A stretch of DNA of 35,989 bases from JBEKYD01 sp049509915 (GCA_049509915.1 JBEKZL010000079.1:1-35989); one strand, 5' to 3'; positions 17,830 to 27,731 are shown, counted from the first letter of the stretch. Program-made: numbers and translations. The notes: generated from the sequence alone by a model not told the origin.

Positions 17830-20579
17830 GAATTCCGATATCCACCTATCGGCTGCAGTTCGGCTGCAAGCTTGGCTTCCGTCAAGCCCGCGAGTTGATC
17901 CCCTATCTGCACCGGTTGGGCATCAGCGATGTCTATGCCTCTCCGATATTCAAAACCCATACCGACGCCGCCAGCGGGTACGACATCGTCGACCCTACAA
18001 GCCTGAACCCCACGCTAGGTTCTTGGGAGGAGTTTCTCGCACTCGCCAAGGAATTGAAGCGCCACGAAATGGGACTGCTGCTGGATATCGTGCCGAATCA
18101 CATGTCGGCAAACGCCTCCAACTTTTGGTGGAAGGACGTCCTGGAGAACGGCCCCAGCTCTCCCTACGCCAACTATTTCGACATCGAATGGGACCCGCCC
18201 TCGCGCTCGCGCGGCGGGAAGATGCTATGGCCCATTTTGGGAGCGCCTTATGGCGAGGTGCTGGAACGGCGGGAATTGACGCTGGCATTTTCCGAAGACG
18301 GATTCGCAGTCCGATACTTCGACCGGACGCTGCCCATCGAACCGACTACGTATGCCGCGATCCTCTCGCACATAGAGGAAGCCGGGGAATTGGTGGAACT
18401 GGCCCGGTCGATACCGCCGAGCGATACGATCAATGCCGATAGTGCGCACCATCGGCGGACCGTGACCCGCCAGGTAAAGCGGCAACTATACGATCTTTAC
18501 ACCTCTGACGGGCATTTCCGATCGCTTCTCGACAACTGCATCCGAGCGTTCAACGGCGAACCGGGAGACCCCCGCAGCTTCGACCTGCTGGACGATCTGT
18601 TAATGCAGCAACCCTACGTCCTGTCGTTCTGGCGAGTAGCCCGCGAAAAGGTGAATTACCGCCGCTTTTTCGATATTGCGGATCTGGTGGGCGTCAATGT
18701 CGAGGAGGCGGAGGTTTTCGCCACAACGCACTGCTTGATTTTTCAATTGGTGGATGAGGGCTGGGTCACCGGACTGCGAATCGATCATATAGACGGCCTC
18801 TACGACCCCGCCGAGTACCTCCGGCGCCTGCGGGAGCGGCTGCCCGATTGCTTCCTGGTGGTGGAAAAAATCCTGGAACAGCCGGAAAACCTGGAGCCAC
18901 AGTGGCCCGTGGCCGGCACCACCGGGTATGATTTCATCAACGCGATGGACAGCGTGATGGTGGATTCCAGCGGCGTGGAACGGCTCACGGCGGGCTATCG
19001 CCAACTTACCGGCCGCGAGGCAGACTTTGCGGACGTCGCGTATGAGCAGCGGAAGCGCATCATCGAGTGGCTCTTTGGCGGTGAAGCCCACTCGCTAAGC
19101 CTGCACTTAAACCTGCTGGCGGAGGCGGACCGGTACGCCAAAGATGCGAGCCCGCAGGAATTGCATGCAGTGCTCATGGAGGTAACGGCCTGCCTGCCGG
19201 TGTACCGTACCTACACCCGCTCGTTCCAGATTCTGCCGCAAGACGCGCTGCACATCGACCAGGCCTTCCGCGAGGCCCGGCGGCGCAACCCGCATTGGAG
19301 CGAGACGGTGTGGAGTTTTGTACGGCGGGTACTGTTGCTTGAATGTCCGCCGAACCTCTCGGCCGAACAACGGGCGGGTTGGAAACAGTTCGTTCAAAGA
19401 TGGCAGCAGTTTTCGGCGCCGGTGATGGCGAAGGGCAAGGAAGACACCGCCTTCTATGTGCACAGCTGCCTGATCTCCATGAATGAAGTGGGCGGCCAGG
19501 ATCAGCCGTGGCGCCTGGAGGATTTTCACCGCTTCGAGGAGACCCGCGCAAGATCCAGTCCCCATACGCTGAACGCTGGGACAACCCATGACACCAAACG
19601 CGGCGAAGATGTGCGGGCGAGGATCCAGGCACTCTCCGGGATCCCGGAACTCTGGATCCGCCGTGTGAAGCGGTGGCAGCACTGGAATGCCCGCTGCAAA
19701 CGGGCCGTCAACGGAGTGTCGGTTCCGGACGCCAACGAAGAGTACTTCATTTACCAGACGCTGGTGGGGGCCTGGCCGCTCTGTCCCCACGAAGCGGAGA
19801 CTTTCGAGAAGCGCTTGCAGGACGCACTGCTGAAATCGTGGCGGGAGTCCAAACTATACACCAGTTGGTCGAATCCCGACCAAGCCTACGAGAGCGCGGT
19901 GGCGGAGTTCGTAACGACCATTCTCTCACCGGTGGAAGAGAACCGCTTCCTGCCGGATTTCCTCAGATTCCAGCAGCGCATCGCTGCCGGCGGCGCCTGC
20001 ATCTCGCTGGCGCAGACCCTGGTGCGGCTGGTTAGTCCGGGTGTTCCCGACATTTACAACGGCGCCGAGTTGTGGGAACTCTCACTGGTGGATCCGGATA
20101 ATCGGCGGCCGGTGGACTTTGGCCGGCGTCAGGCGCTGCTCGCGAGCCTGGACGATAACGCTCCCTCGGCAGACCTTTTGAAACACTGGCAGAGCGGCTC
20201 GATAAAGCAGTCCATGATTCAGCGAACGCTCAAGTTCCGCCGCGATCATGCGGACGTGTTCCAATATGGAGAGTACATTCCATTGGATGCACACGGAAAG
20301 CACGCCACGGCCGTCGTCGCGTTCGCCCGCCATTTTGGGATGGCATGGGTCATCGCAATCGCCCCGCGAGTTCCGGCTATCGGTTTGAAATCCGCGCTGC
20401 CCGCGATCGACGGAGCGTCGGTAGCCGATATGGATCTGGCCTTCCCCGCGACCGCGCCGCGCCGCTGGTCAAACCTGTTCACCGGTGCAAGCCTGGAAGT
20501 TCCCGGGAGCGGCCGGCTTCCGCTGGCTGGCATGCTGCGCCGCTTCCCCGTCGCGCTTCTCACCGCGCTGCCCGATTGA
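17826..20579 (+). CDS. treY: Malto-oligosyltrehalose synthase
   Basis: TreY converts the reducing end of maltodextrins into a trehalosyl unit, the first step of the TreY-TreZ pathway. From GTG 17826 (AGGTGG six bases upstream) the protein has 917 residues, beginning RIPISTYRLQF as TreY proteins do. Upstream extension of the frame has no family resemblance. GH13 catalytic residues are Asp320 in LRIDHIDGL, Glu347 in VVEKILEQPE and Asp589 in THDTKRGED. LLDIVPNHMS and PDIYNGAELW are family signatures. It forms a unit with treZ and probably serves osmotic or desiccation protection by turning storage glucan into trehalose. Confidence 0.96.
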   Translation: MRIPISTYRLQFGCKLGFRQARELIPYLHRLGISDVYASPIFKTHTDAASGYDIVDPTSLNPTLGSWEEFLALAKELKRHEMGLLLDIVPNHMSANASNFWWKDVLENGPSSPYANYFDIEWDPPSRSRGGKMLWPILGAPYGEVLERRELTLAFSEDGFAVRYFDRTLPIEPTTYAAILSHIEEAGELVELARSIPPSDTINADSAHHRRTVTRQVKRQLYDLYTSDGHFRSLLDNCIRAFNGEPGDPRSFDLLDDLLMQQPYVLSFWRVAREKVNYRRFFDIADLVGVNVEEAEVFATTHCLIFQLVDEGWVTGLRIDHIDGLYDPAEYLRRLRERLPDCFLVVEKILEQPENLEPQWPVAGTTGYDFINAMDSVMVDSSGVERLTAGYRQLTGREADFADVAYEQRKRIIEWLFGGEAHSLSLHLNLLAEADRYAKDASPQELHAVLMEVTACLPVYRTYTRSFQILPQDALHIDQAFREARRRNPHWSETVWSFVRRVLLLECPPNLSAEQRAGWKQFVQRWQQFSAPVMAKGKEDTAFYVHSCLISMNEVGGQDQPWRLEDFHRFEETRARSSPHTLNAGTTHDTKRGEDVRARIQALSGIPELWIRRVKRWQHWNARCKRAVNGVSVPDANEEYFIYQTLVGAWPLCPHEAETFEKRLQDALLKSWRESKLYTSWSNPDQAYESAVAEFVTTILSPVEENRFLPDFLRFQQRIAAGGACISLAQTLVRLVSPGVPDIYNGAELWELSLVDPDNRRPVDFGRRQALLASLDDNAPSADLLKHWQSGSIKQSMIQRTLKFRRDHADVFQYGEYIPLDAHGKHATAVVAFARHFGMAWVIAIAPRVPAIGLKSALPAIDGASVADMDLAFPATAPRRWSNLFTGASLEVPGSGRLPLAGMLRRFPVALLTALPD

Positions 20580-20700
20580 TGCATGGAGGCGAGGAAGAAC
20601 CCCTGCTCAAGCTTCTTCGGCCGTAGCCGCTCGACCGGGCGTGGTAACCTGAGTGAAGACTTTTGAAATCAGGGATTTACGATCGCGTGGCCATGCTTGT

Positions 20701-20721
20701 GAAACGAACCCTTTTCGTTTC
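20701..20721. repeat. Hairpin upstream of the rRNA methyltransferase gene
   Basis: GAAACGAA and TTCGTTTC form an eight-pair perfect stem with a five-base loop in the 180-base gap between treY and the methyltransferase. It is possibly a weak terminator for treZY, or a leader structure. Confidence 0.4.
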
Positions 20722-20759
20722 CAATCTGCCCCGCAACTTGCGCAACAAGTGGGACTTAC

Positions 20760-21923
20760 ATGACCCAAGTTAAAGTGAATCGCAAGGCTGCCGGGCGCGT
20801 AGCTTCCGGTCATCCGTGGATTTTCTCGAGCGACGTGACCGACCTCGGCGGCGCTCAGCCGGGCGACGCGGTCGCGGTTCTCGACTCCAACGGACGGCCG
20901 CTCGGCACCGCCCATTACAGCTCCACCTCGCAGATCGCCTTGCGCATGTTGTCGTCAAAAGCGGAGCAGCCCGGCCGCGAGTTCTTCCTCCAACGGCTGC
21001 TCGCGGCCGAGGCCCACCGCCGCGCCATCGTCAGGGATTCCGACGCATACCGCGTGGTTCACGGCGAGGCCGACCTGCTGCCCGCGCTGGTGGTTGACCG
21101 CTACGCCGATTACCTGGCACTGCAAACCCTGAACCAGGGCATGGAGCGCGCCCTGCCGGAAATCGTGAGCTGTCTCGAGGAGATTTTCCATCCCAAGGGA
21201 ATCATCGCCCGCAACGATGTTTCGGTTCGCGCCAAGGAAAATCTGCCGCTGGAATCGAAGGTCGTCAGCGGCGAAATCCCCGCGTTGGTTTCGGTTTCGA
21301 TGAACGGGCTCTCGCTCACCGCCGATCTGGTTCACGGGCAGAAAACCGGCATCTTCCTGGATCAGCGTGAGAATTACCTGGCTGCGGCGCGCTACGCCAA
21401 GGCTGGCAAAGCGCTGGATTGTTTCACCTCCACCGGCGGATTCGCCCTGCACCTCGCGCCTAAAGTGGAAAGCGTGGAAGCCGCGGATAGCTCGGCCGCC
21501 GCGCTCGACCGCGCCAAAGCCAACGCGGGCACGAGCGGCATCGGCAATATCGATTTCCGCCAGGCCGACGTTTTCGACCTGCTCTCCGGCTACGCTTCGG
21601 CGCGCCGCCAGTTTTCGTTGGTGGTGCTGGACCCTCCGGCTTTTGCCAAGTCGCGCCGGAATCTGGATGCCGCCGCGGCCGGCTATAAGGAAATCAACCT
21701 GCGCGCCCTGCGCCTGCTCCCGCCCGGCGGAATTCTGGTGACATGCTCCTGCTCCCACCACATCGGCGAAGCCATGCTGCTGGAAGTGGTAGCCAAGGCC
21801 GCGCTCGACGCCGGTAAGACCCTGCGCATCCTGGAACGCCGCACTCAGAGCCAGGACCATCCTATTCTGCTGACCGTCCCCGAAACGCACTATTTGAAGT
21901 GCCTGATCCTCGAAGTGATCTAA
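20760..21923 (+). CDS. RlmI-like 23S rRNA (cytosine-C5) methyltransferase
   Basis: The first ~75 residues form a PUA domain (VNRKAAGRVASGHPWIFSSD), an RNA-binding module. A linker domain follows, then the SAM-dependent catalytic domain: ALDCFTSTGGFALHLA is motif I, VVLDPPAFAKSRRNL is motif IV, and VTCSCSHHI holds the Cys expected to attack C6 of cytosine. At 387 residues it matches E. coli RlmI, which makes m5C1962 of 23S rRNA. The exact target here is inferred from family. The gene stands alone, starting at ATG 20760. Confidence 0.9.
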   Translation: MTQVKVNRKAAGRVASGHPWIFSSDVTDLGGAQPGDAVAVLDSNGRPLGTAHYSSTSQIALRMLSSKAEQPGREFFLQRLLAAEAHRRAIVRDSDAYRVVHGEADLLPALVVDRYADYLALQTLNQGMERALPEIVSCLEEIFHPKGIIARNDVSVRAKENLPLESKVVSGEIPALVSVSMNGLSLTADLVHGQKTGIFLDQRENYLAAARYAKAGKALDCFTSTGGFALHLAPKVESVEAADSSAAALDRAKANAGTSGIGNIDFRQADVFDLLSGYASARRQFSLVVLDPPAFAKSRRNLDAAAAGYKEINLRALRLLPPGGILVTCSCSHHIGEAMLLEVVAKAALDAGKTLRILERRTQSQDHPILLTVPETHYLKCLILEVI

Positions 21924-21950
21924 AATGCCTCCGCGGCGTTGCTCACTCGC

Positions 21951-22488
21951 CTATACCGGCTTTGTTCCCGAGCTTACCTTCTCGGAAACTTCCTGTCCGC
22001 TGGCCGCATCGATGCCGAACAATTGAACGTAGCGGACCTCCGGAATCGCCAGCACCTTTTGGGTGGTTACATAGATTCGTTTGAGATAGGCCCGCTGGCC
22101 GGCGATGGTCGTCCCCGCACGCACCGAGTTTCCCTGTCGATACACGTAGATCGTCCTTTGCCGCTGAGCCGCCAATTGCAGGCGAAAGCATCGCGGGTTC
22201 TCCGCGGGCTCAACTGTAGCCATAGGCGTAACGTTTTTCGATCCCGTTCAACTCCTCGTGGCGGCCATTCTCCGACGCCATTACCCAATATGCCGCTACG
22301 GGCTGCCGCGGGTCCAATTCTCCATTGGGCATTAGGTTCGTGTCGTAATGCACGGTGTTGGCGTTCACGTTTCTCTCAATCACGAACAGAGGCTGTCCAG
22401 TGTCCGTTCCGCCAGCCAAGAGGCTGCTCGTGGTCAGCAACAGCCCTAATTTGGTTATCTCTCCAAGTGCGCGAATTGTTTCTCCCAT
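21951..22488 (-). pseudogene. DUF4833-type exported protein, split by a frameshift
   Basis: ATG 22488 starts a signal-like N-terminus (ITKLGLLLTTSSLLAGG). Then comes LFVIERNVNANTVHYDTNLM, followed by PVAAYWVMASENGRHEELNG and IEKRYAYGY, the pattern of the DUF4833 family. The frame stops at 22210-22212. The next frame carries on at the same base (VEPAENPRCFRLQLAAQRQR ... AIPEVRYVQLFGIDAASGQ) to 21951, matching the rest of the domain. A single indel near 22212-22220 explains the break. The function of the family is unknown. If the break is a sequencing error, the intact gene would encode about 178 residues. Confidence 0.7.
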
Positions 22489-22707
22489 TCGATTCCGGCA
22501 GGTGCATTTCGAAAGCCAAAGAATTATCGAGAGCGGAAGCCTTTAGATTTCGTGGATTCGCGCCCGTCTGTTCGCTCCGAAGTGCCGATGCCCTGGTAAC
22601 TGACGGCATTTCGGCAGTAGAAGCCGGAAAGTTCGTCACCTTGCGTATTGAACAGGCTGACGATTCCAGCGCCTGGCTCTTGGCGCGTGAATTGCTCCAG
22701 CAGCCGG

Positions 22708-23310
22708 ATGATACACTCAGGCACAGCCAAAGGCAGGGCAAAATCGGAAATCGAATCCTCGCTGACGCTCAACTTTGTAACCCAGCGTAACGAATTGCTT
22801 TGGTTGGCCTACCTGTTGACTGGCAACCGAACTCTCAGTGTGGATACCGTCACAAACGCCATGGACCCGACGGATGTGGCCAATCCGTTTTTCAAGAACT
22901 GGATGGTATCGTGGGCGCGCAAGCTGGTAATCGTCAAAGCGAAGAGCGAGGTAGAGGCCGAACTCGCGGCCTCCGCCCGGCGCATCCGGCAGCGCCAATC
23001 CACCGCCGGATGGGAGGTGCCTCCACCGGCCGGTTGGAACCCTGCCGATTCCGATAAGCCACAGTTGGAACGAGCCCTGTTGGCCATCGACTTTCTGCCA
23101 CGCTGGGCCCTCCTTCTGACCGTCTTCGAGAGAGTTTCGATCGAAGAAGCCGCCGGGTTGCTCGGCGTGGAGCGCGACCTGCTCTGGTTTGCCCGCGCTG
23201 CCGGCCTCGCGGAACTGGCCTGTAATCTTGCCCGCGAACAAGGCTGGACCCCGGCCCTCAACCTGCCGTCTGCGCGCGCCGGCCGGACCACGGTTCCCCT
23301 GCCAGTCTAA
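22708..23310 (+). CDS. Sigma-70-like regulatory protein, divergent
   Basis: The 200-residue protein has FVTQRNELLWLAYLLTGNRT and LSVDTVTNAMD, which read like a divergent ECF sigma region 2. Near residue 135 come LPRWALLLTVFERVSIEEAA and GLLGVERDLLW, in the place of a region 4 helix-turn-helix. The -10-recognition segment is not convincing. ATG 22708 was chosen because conserved-looking sequence begins shortly after it; the ribosome site is weak. It is divergently placed from the DUF4833 gene with a 219-base gap. It could be an atypical sigma factor or only a structural relative. Confidence 0.5.
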   Translation: MIHSGTAKGRAKSEIESSLTLNFVTQRNELLWLAYLLTGNRTLSVDTVTNAMDPTDVANPFFKNWMVSWARKLVIVKAKSEVEAELAASARRIRQRQSTAGWEVPPPAGWNPADSDKPQLERALLAIDFLPRWALLLTVFERVSIEEAAGLLGVERDLLWFARAAGLAELACNLAREQGWTPALNLPSARAGRTTVPLPV

Positions 23311-23377
23311 GTACCCACCTGGGAATCGGCGGGGCGGGGTCCGTGGCCCGCCGTAGCCGCGGCTCTTTTGAGTCGCC

Positions 23378-23397
23378 GACAGGCCAGGAGGCCTGTC
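23378..23397. repeat. REP-like hairpin between converging genes
   Basis: GACAGGCC and GGCCTGTC form an eight-pair stem with an AGGA loop. It lies in the ~90-base gap where the sigma-like gene (+) and the receiver gene (-) converge, so it may terminate both. Similar ACAGGC...GCCTGT palindromes are common in acidobacterial genomes (from memory, unverified). Confidence 0.6.
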
Positions 23398-23401
23398 CCA
23401 C

Positions 23402-24952
23402 TCAAGGGCTCAGCAACCGCGCCATCCGCGCCTCGAATTCCCGCGGATTGACGGGCTGCACCATGCAATCGAAGGCGCCCAGTTTGAAACCTTCCACCAT
23501 TTCCTCGCAGTTCGCATTGGCGGTGAGGAGGAGTGCCTTGACGGGCAACTTCTCGGCGCGAATCCTCGCCAGCAGGGCGAAAGCGTCCATGCCGGGGAGA
23601 GCCACGTCCAGCACGGCCGCGCCGGATCGCCGTTGCCGAATGGTTTCGAGCGCTTCGGCTCCATCCGCGGCGAACAGGCATTCGATGGCGGCCTCCGCCG
23701 CCGCGCGCGCCAGAGCCGTCCTCAGCGCACGGTTCTCGATGGCGACGACCACGGTGCGCGGCAATCCCTCCTCGGGTTGGGGTGACGTCTCAGGTTCGGG
23801 CACGGTCCGATCCGCCATTTTTCGCGCCGCGCGCGCGCGGCCAAAGCCAACGCGCAGCACTACTTCCTCCGGCGCCCAGTCGTCGATCAGGAAGTCGTGT
23901 GCGCGCGCCTGCACCGCCGGATCCAGCGCCAGAATATCCGTCCGCGTGCCCATCAGTACCAGCACCTTCGGCTCGCGCATCACCAGTTTGGGCCGTAGCC
24001 AGGCCGACTGGGCTGTTTCCGGCCGCACCTGCACGATCACCGCCGAGCAATTCTGGATCGCCTCCGATGCGGGAGGTTCGTTCTCGTCGAACAGATACGG
24101 ACGAACTCCGGCGCGGCGCAGCCCTATGCACGCCCGTTCGGCTTCCCGCTGACCCAGCCCCACGAGCGCGATTCTCTCGCCTTTGAGCCCTTGCGTCAGC
24201 GCATCCACCTCTTCCGGGCTGGCGGCGTGAATCGGATCGCGAAATCCGTGCGAAAGGTTGGTCAGCAGCAATGCCGTGCGTGCGCGGTCCCAGAGCGGAG
24301 CCTCAAGCACCTCCTCCAGTTCCCGCGCTGTCGCCAGGATCTCCCGGTACCCCAGCGATTCGGCCGTCCCGATCCACTGCTGCACCAGGAACCTGGCTTG
24401 GCGCGAAGGAAACGTATCGATGGCCTCGACCAGCGCCAGCGCGTGCCGGTACCCGTCTTCCAGGAACTCATGGGTCAGGTCCGCCAGCTCGGTTTCCCCT
24501 TCCGCGGTTCTGCGCGGCAATGTCCTCTGCACCGGCGGCGCCTCGCGCGTTGGTGCGGCGTAATCGATGGGTGCGGTATTCACCCCCTCGGCCAGAATTT
24601 TCCGCAGTTGCACGCCTAGCGTCCTGCCGTCCAGCGGTTTGGAGATCGTTGCCCGAAACACGGCGGTGTTTGTAATCCGATGACGATCCTGGGCGGCCGA
24701 CCCTATTACAGCCAGCACTGGGGTATCGCTCACCAGCGGGTCCTCGCGAATCCGCCGGGCCAGTTCCCATGCGTCCATGCCGATAAGCTGGAGGTCGACC
24801 AGAATCGCACTTGGCCGCAGCGTTACCAGCATGGACAGGGCGAGTTCGCCGCTCGATGCCAGCCGCGGTTCGTAGCCCTCGGCGCGGAGCAATGCCGCCG
24901 CCAGTTTCAAGCCCATCGGATTGCTGTCGACCAGCAGGATTATTTCGGTCAT
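23402..24952 (-). CDS. Multi-receiver response regulator
   Basis: The protein has 516 residues. The N-terminal receiver (1-120) is complete: Asp9, the phospho-acceptor Asp53 in ILVDLQL and Lys105 in ISKPLDG. Residues ~150-240 are helical like an Hpt domain but lack the HxxKG site. A second receiver-like fold (about 257-380, IALVGLGQREAE, then VLVLMGTRTD) has lost the acidic residues. The C-terminal receiver (about 405-516) keeps an acceptor-like Asp449 in AVLDVALPGMD but has Gln499 where Lys is expected. There is no DNA-binding output domain, so it probably acts by protein contacts. It is divergent from a membrane Ser/Thr kinase across 169 bases. Confidence 0.82.
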   Translation of the reverse strand: MTEIILLVDSNPMGLKLAAALLRAEGYEPRLASSGELALSMLVTLRPSAILVDLQLIGMDAWELARRIREDPLVSDTPVLAVIGSAAQDRHRITNTAVFRATISKPLDGRTLGVQLRKILAEGVNTAPIDYAAPTREAPPVQRTLPRRTAEGETELADLTHEFLEDGYRHALALVEAIDTFPSRQARFLVQQWIGTAESLGYREILATARELEEVLEAPLWDRARTALLLTNLSHGFRDPIHAASPEEVDALTQGLKGERIALVGLGQREAERACIGLRRAGVRPYLFDENEPPASEAIQNCSAVIVQVRPETAQSAWLRPKLVMREPKVLVLMGTRTDILALDPAVQARAHDFLIDDWAPEEVVLRVGFGRARAARKMADRTVPEPETSPQPEEGLPRTVVVAIENRALRTALARAAAEAAIECLFAADGAEALETIRQRRSGAAVLDVALPGMDAFALLARIRAEKLPVKALLLTANANCEEMVEGFKLGAFDCMVQPVNPREFEARMARLLSP

Positions 24953-25121
24953 AAACAGGACAGACCGGTAGCTTCACCAATTAGGGTAAGCCGCCGCCGC
25001 TCGTCAGACAAGTTTCAGTACGATAACCGTAGCCCTCTTAACGAGCGACAGCATCTCATAACCAACAGCTATAGGGTACCAGCCGCCAAGCGCTTCCCGT
25101 ACGCTGTACAATCGAAATCTG

Positions 25122-27731
25122 ATGGAGCGCCCTGCCCAGCCCTCGTCGATCGAGACGGTACTCGATGGACCTCGTCTCGCCGACACCTCGTCTTCCCATA
25201 GCTCGGCCGCCGAAGAGGGCCGCTTCGTTCCCGGTACTCTGATTGCCGGCCGGTACCGCATCATCGCTTTGTTGGGCCGCGGCGGCATGGGCGAAGTCTA
25301 CCGCGCCACCGATCTCACTCTCGGCCAGTCGGTCGCCCTTAAGTTCCTGCCCGAACAAGCGGCCCACGATCTCCGCCTGCTCGAGCGCTTCCACGGAGAG
25401 GTTCGCGTCGCGCGCCAGGTTTCCCACGCCAACGTCTGCCGCGTCTACGACATCGGCCAGGCCGAAGGCATGCCCTTCATCTCCATGGAGTACATCGACG
25501 GCGAAGATTTGTCGTCCCTCTTGACGCGAATCGGCCGCCTGCCCGCCGACAAAGCCCTTGATGTCGCCCGCAAGATCTGCGCCGGCCTGGCCGCCGCTCA
25601 CGCCCGCGGCATTGTCCACCGCGACCTGAAACCGCAGAACATCATGATCGACAAGCGCGGTGAAGTGGTCATCATGGATTTCGGCCTGGCCGCGCTGGCA
25701 ACCCAGATCACCGGCCGGGAAGCCAGCAACGGTACCCCTGCCTATATGGCTCCGGAGCAGTTGAAGGGCGCCGAAGTCACCCAGAAGAGCGACATTTACG
25801 CTCTCGGCCTGGTGCTTTACGAGCTGTTCACCGGCAAGCGCCCGTTCGACGCCAAGACCATTCGCCAGCTTCTCGATCAGCAGGAATCCGGCCATCTCAC
25901 CAGCATGACGTCGATCGCCGTGGACATCGATCCGGCGGTCGAGCGCGCCATTCGCCGTTGCCTCGATTCCGAACCGCTTAAGCGTCCCGCATCGGCTCTG
26001 GCCGTAGCCGCGTCTCTGCCCGGCGGCGACCCGTTAGCCATCGCCCTGGCCGCCGGTGAAATGCCTTCGCCGGAATTGGTGGCGGCCGCCGGCAAGACCG
26101 ACGCCATGCCGCGCCGCTTTGCCATCCCTTGCCTGCTGGTCACCCTGGTCTGCCTCGGCACCACCGTAGCCATCCACCAGGCGGCCAACGCCATCATCCA
26201 CACGCCACTCGTCTTGCCGCCCGATGCGCTGGCCGTCAAAGCCCGCGGCTTTGCCCAATCCTTCGGTTACCCGCGCCGCCCCGCCGATTCCGCCCTTTGG
26301 CTGGAACCCCGAACCAGTCTCACCTCGTACCTAAAAAAGCTGCCCGCGCCCCATCGCTGGGCCGACTGGCTCGCCGCCGAAGCGCCGGTCATGGCGGTCT
26401 ATCGCGAGAGCCTTTCGCCGCTGGCGGCCGAGCCCGACGGCCAGGTCGACCGCCAAAACCCGCCACCCACCGCCCCCGGCATGGTTCAGGTCTCGCTCGA
26501 TAGCCTCGGCCAGTTGCGCCAATTCTCGGCCATCCCCTACGACTTCGCCGGCGCGCCCGACAATCCCGTCGCTCCCGAAGCCGTCTTCCGCGCGGCCGGG
26601 CTCGATCCCGCCAATTTCATGGAAACCTCGCCCGACCGGCTCCCGCCCGCGCCCGCCGATCAAGTTCGCGCCTGGAAAGGACCTCATCCCAAAATCCCCG
26701 CCACCGAGCTGCGCGTTCAAATCGCCACCTGGAAAGGGCGCGTCACGCTCGCCAGCGTCGATTTTCCCTGGCGTAAACCGGCCTCAATCTCGTCCTCGCT
26801 CTCCTCGCGCGATGTCTACTCGCTGCTGCTGTCGGCCGTTGGGATACTGGCCATGCTGCCCTTCGCGCGCCGCAACTGGAAGCGCGCCAGGGTGGATCGC
26901 AACGGCGCCCTGCGCATCGCCGCCGCCAGTTTTCTGCTGGGCATGATGGGCTGGTTTGGCGATGTGCATGCCGTTCCCACCGCCGATATGCTCAATTTCT
27001 TCTACCGTGCGGCCGGTGGCTGGCTGATCGGCGCCGCCGTGCTCTGGTTGATGTACCTCGCCCTGGAGCCCACGATCCGGGCGCGCTGGCCGCAATCGAT
27101 CGTCACCTGGAATCGCGTGCTGGCCGGCCGTTGGCGCGACTCTCAGGTGGCCGCCCACGTGCTCATCGGCGCCGCCATGGGCTGCGCGATCTGGGTGGCA
27201 GCCTCCATGGTGGATTTCTGGCGGGGCGGCACGGGCGACCTGGATGCCTCCAGCAACCTGTACTTCACCATGGGCGCGCTGCACTGGTTCGCCGGCTGCG
27301 CGCACGTCTTCGGCGATGCCCTGTTCACCGGCATCAGCCTGTTCTTTGCCGTCTTCGCCCTTCGCTTCCTGCTGCGCTGGGACGTGCTGGCCGCCACGGC
27401 CGCATCGCTGCTGTTCGTCTTCGCCGAAGGCTCGGTGGCGGATTCTCCCCACTGGCTGATCAGGTCCCTGGTTTTCTTTGTGATTTACGCCAGCATCTTC
27501 TTCCTGCTGCTTCGTTACGGCCTGGTAGCGACCATGGCCGCGGTGGTCTTTATCAACGGCTCGAACAGCATTCTGCTGGGCGGCGATTGGCAGGCCTGGT
27601 ACATTCCCTACGGCCTGGCGTCGCTGCTTTTCCTGGTGGGCATCGCTCTGGTTAGCTTCTGGCGGGCGCTGGGCCCGGCCGGCCTGTTTGGCGACGCGCT
27701 GGACGACGACGAAGCCGGCGCGGCAGCGTGA
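25122..27731 (+). CDS. Membrane Ser/Thr protein kinase (PknB-like)
   Basis: The kinase domain spans residues ~45-300: glycine loop GRGGMG (52-57), Lys74 in VALKFL, HRDLKPQN (166-173), DFG (186-188) and MAPEQ (209-213), all intact, so activity is expected. A membrane helix follows near 333-354, then an extracytoplasmic stretch of ~240 residues and about eight more hydrophobic helices to the C-terminus (869 aa). No PASTA, TPR or beta-propeller sensor is present. The membrane half is typical in style of acidobacterial kinases but its signal is unknown. The neighbouring divergent multi-receiver protein may work in the same pathway (inference). Confidence 0.92.
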   Translation: MERPAQPSSIETVLDGPRLADTSSSHSSAAEEGRFVPGTLIAGRYRIIALLGRGGMGEVYRATDLTLGQSVALKFLPEQAAHDLRLLERFHGEVRVARQVSHANVCRVYDIGQAEGMPFISMEYIDGEDLSSLLTRIGRLPADKALDVARKICAGLAAAHARGIVHRDLKPQNIMIDKRGEVVIMDFGLAALATQITGREASNGTPAYMAPEQLKGAEVTQKSDIYALGLVLYELFTGKRPFDAKTIRQLLDQQESGHLTSMTSIAVDIDPAVERAIRRCLDSEPLKRPASALAVAASLPGGDPLAIALAAGEMPSPELVAAAGKTDAMPRRFAIPCLLVTLVCLGTTVAIHQAANAIIHTPLVLPPDALAVKARGFAQSFGYPRRPADSALWLEPRTSLTSYLKKLPAPHRWADWLAAEAPVMAVYRESLSPLAAEPDGQVDRQNPPPTAPGMVQVSLDSLGQLRQFSAIPYDFAGAPDNPVAPEAVFRAAGLDPANFMETSPDRLPPAPADQVRAWKGPHPKIPATELRVQIATWKGRVTLASVDFPWRKPASISSSLSSRDVYSLLLSAVGILAMLPFARRNWKRARVDRNGALRIAAASFLLGMMGWFGDVHAVPTADMLNFFYRAAGGWLIGAAVLWLMYLALEPTIRARWPQSIVTWNRVLAGRWRDSQVAAHVLIGAAMGCAIWVAASMVDFWRGGTGDLDASSNLYFTMGALHWFAGCAHVFGDALFTGISLFFAVFALRFLLRWDVLAATAASLLFVFAEGSVADSPHWLIRSLVFFVIYASIFFLLLRYGLVATMAAVVFINGSNSILLGGDWQAWYIPYGLASLLFLVGIALVSFWRALGPAGLFGDALDDDEAGAAA

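Noticed and set aside
20580..20759. Possible tRNA or small RNA between treY and the methyltransferase gene
   Set aside because: Only one short hairpin was found; no cloverleaf or T-loop consensus.
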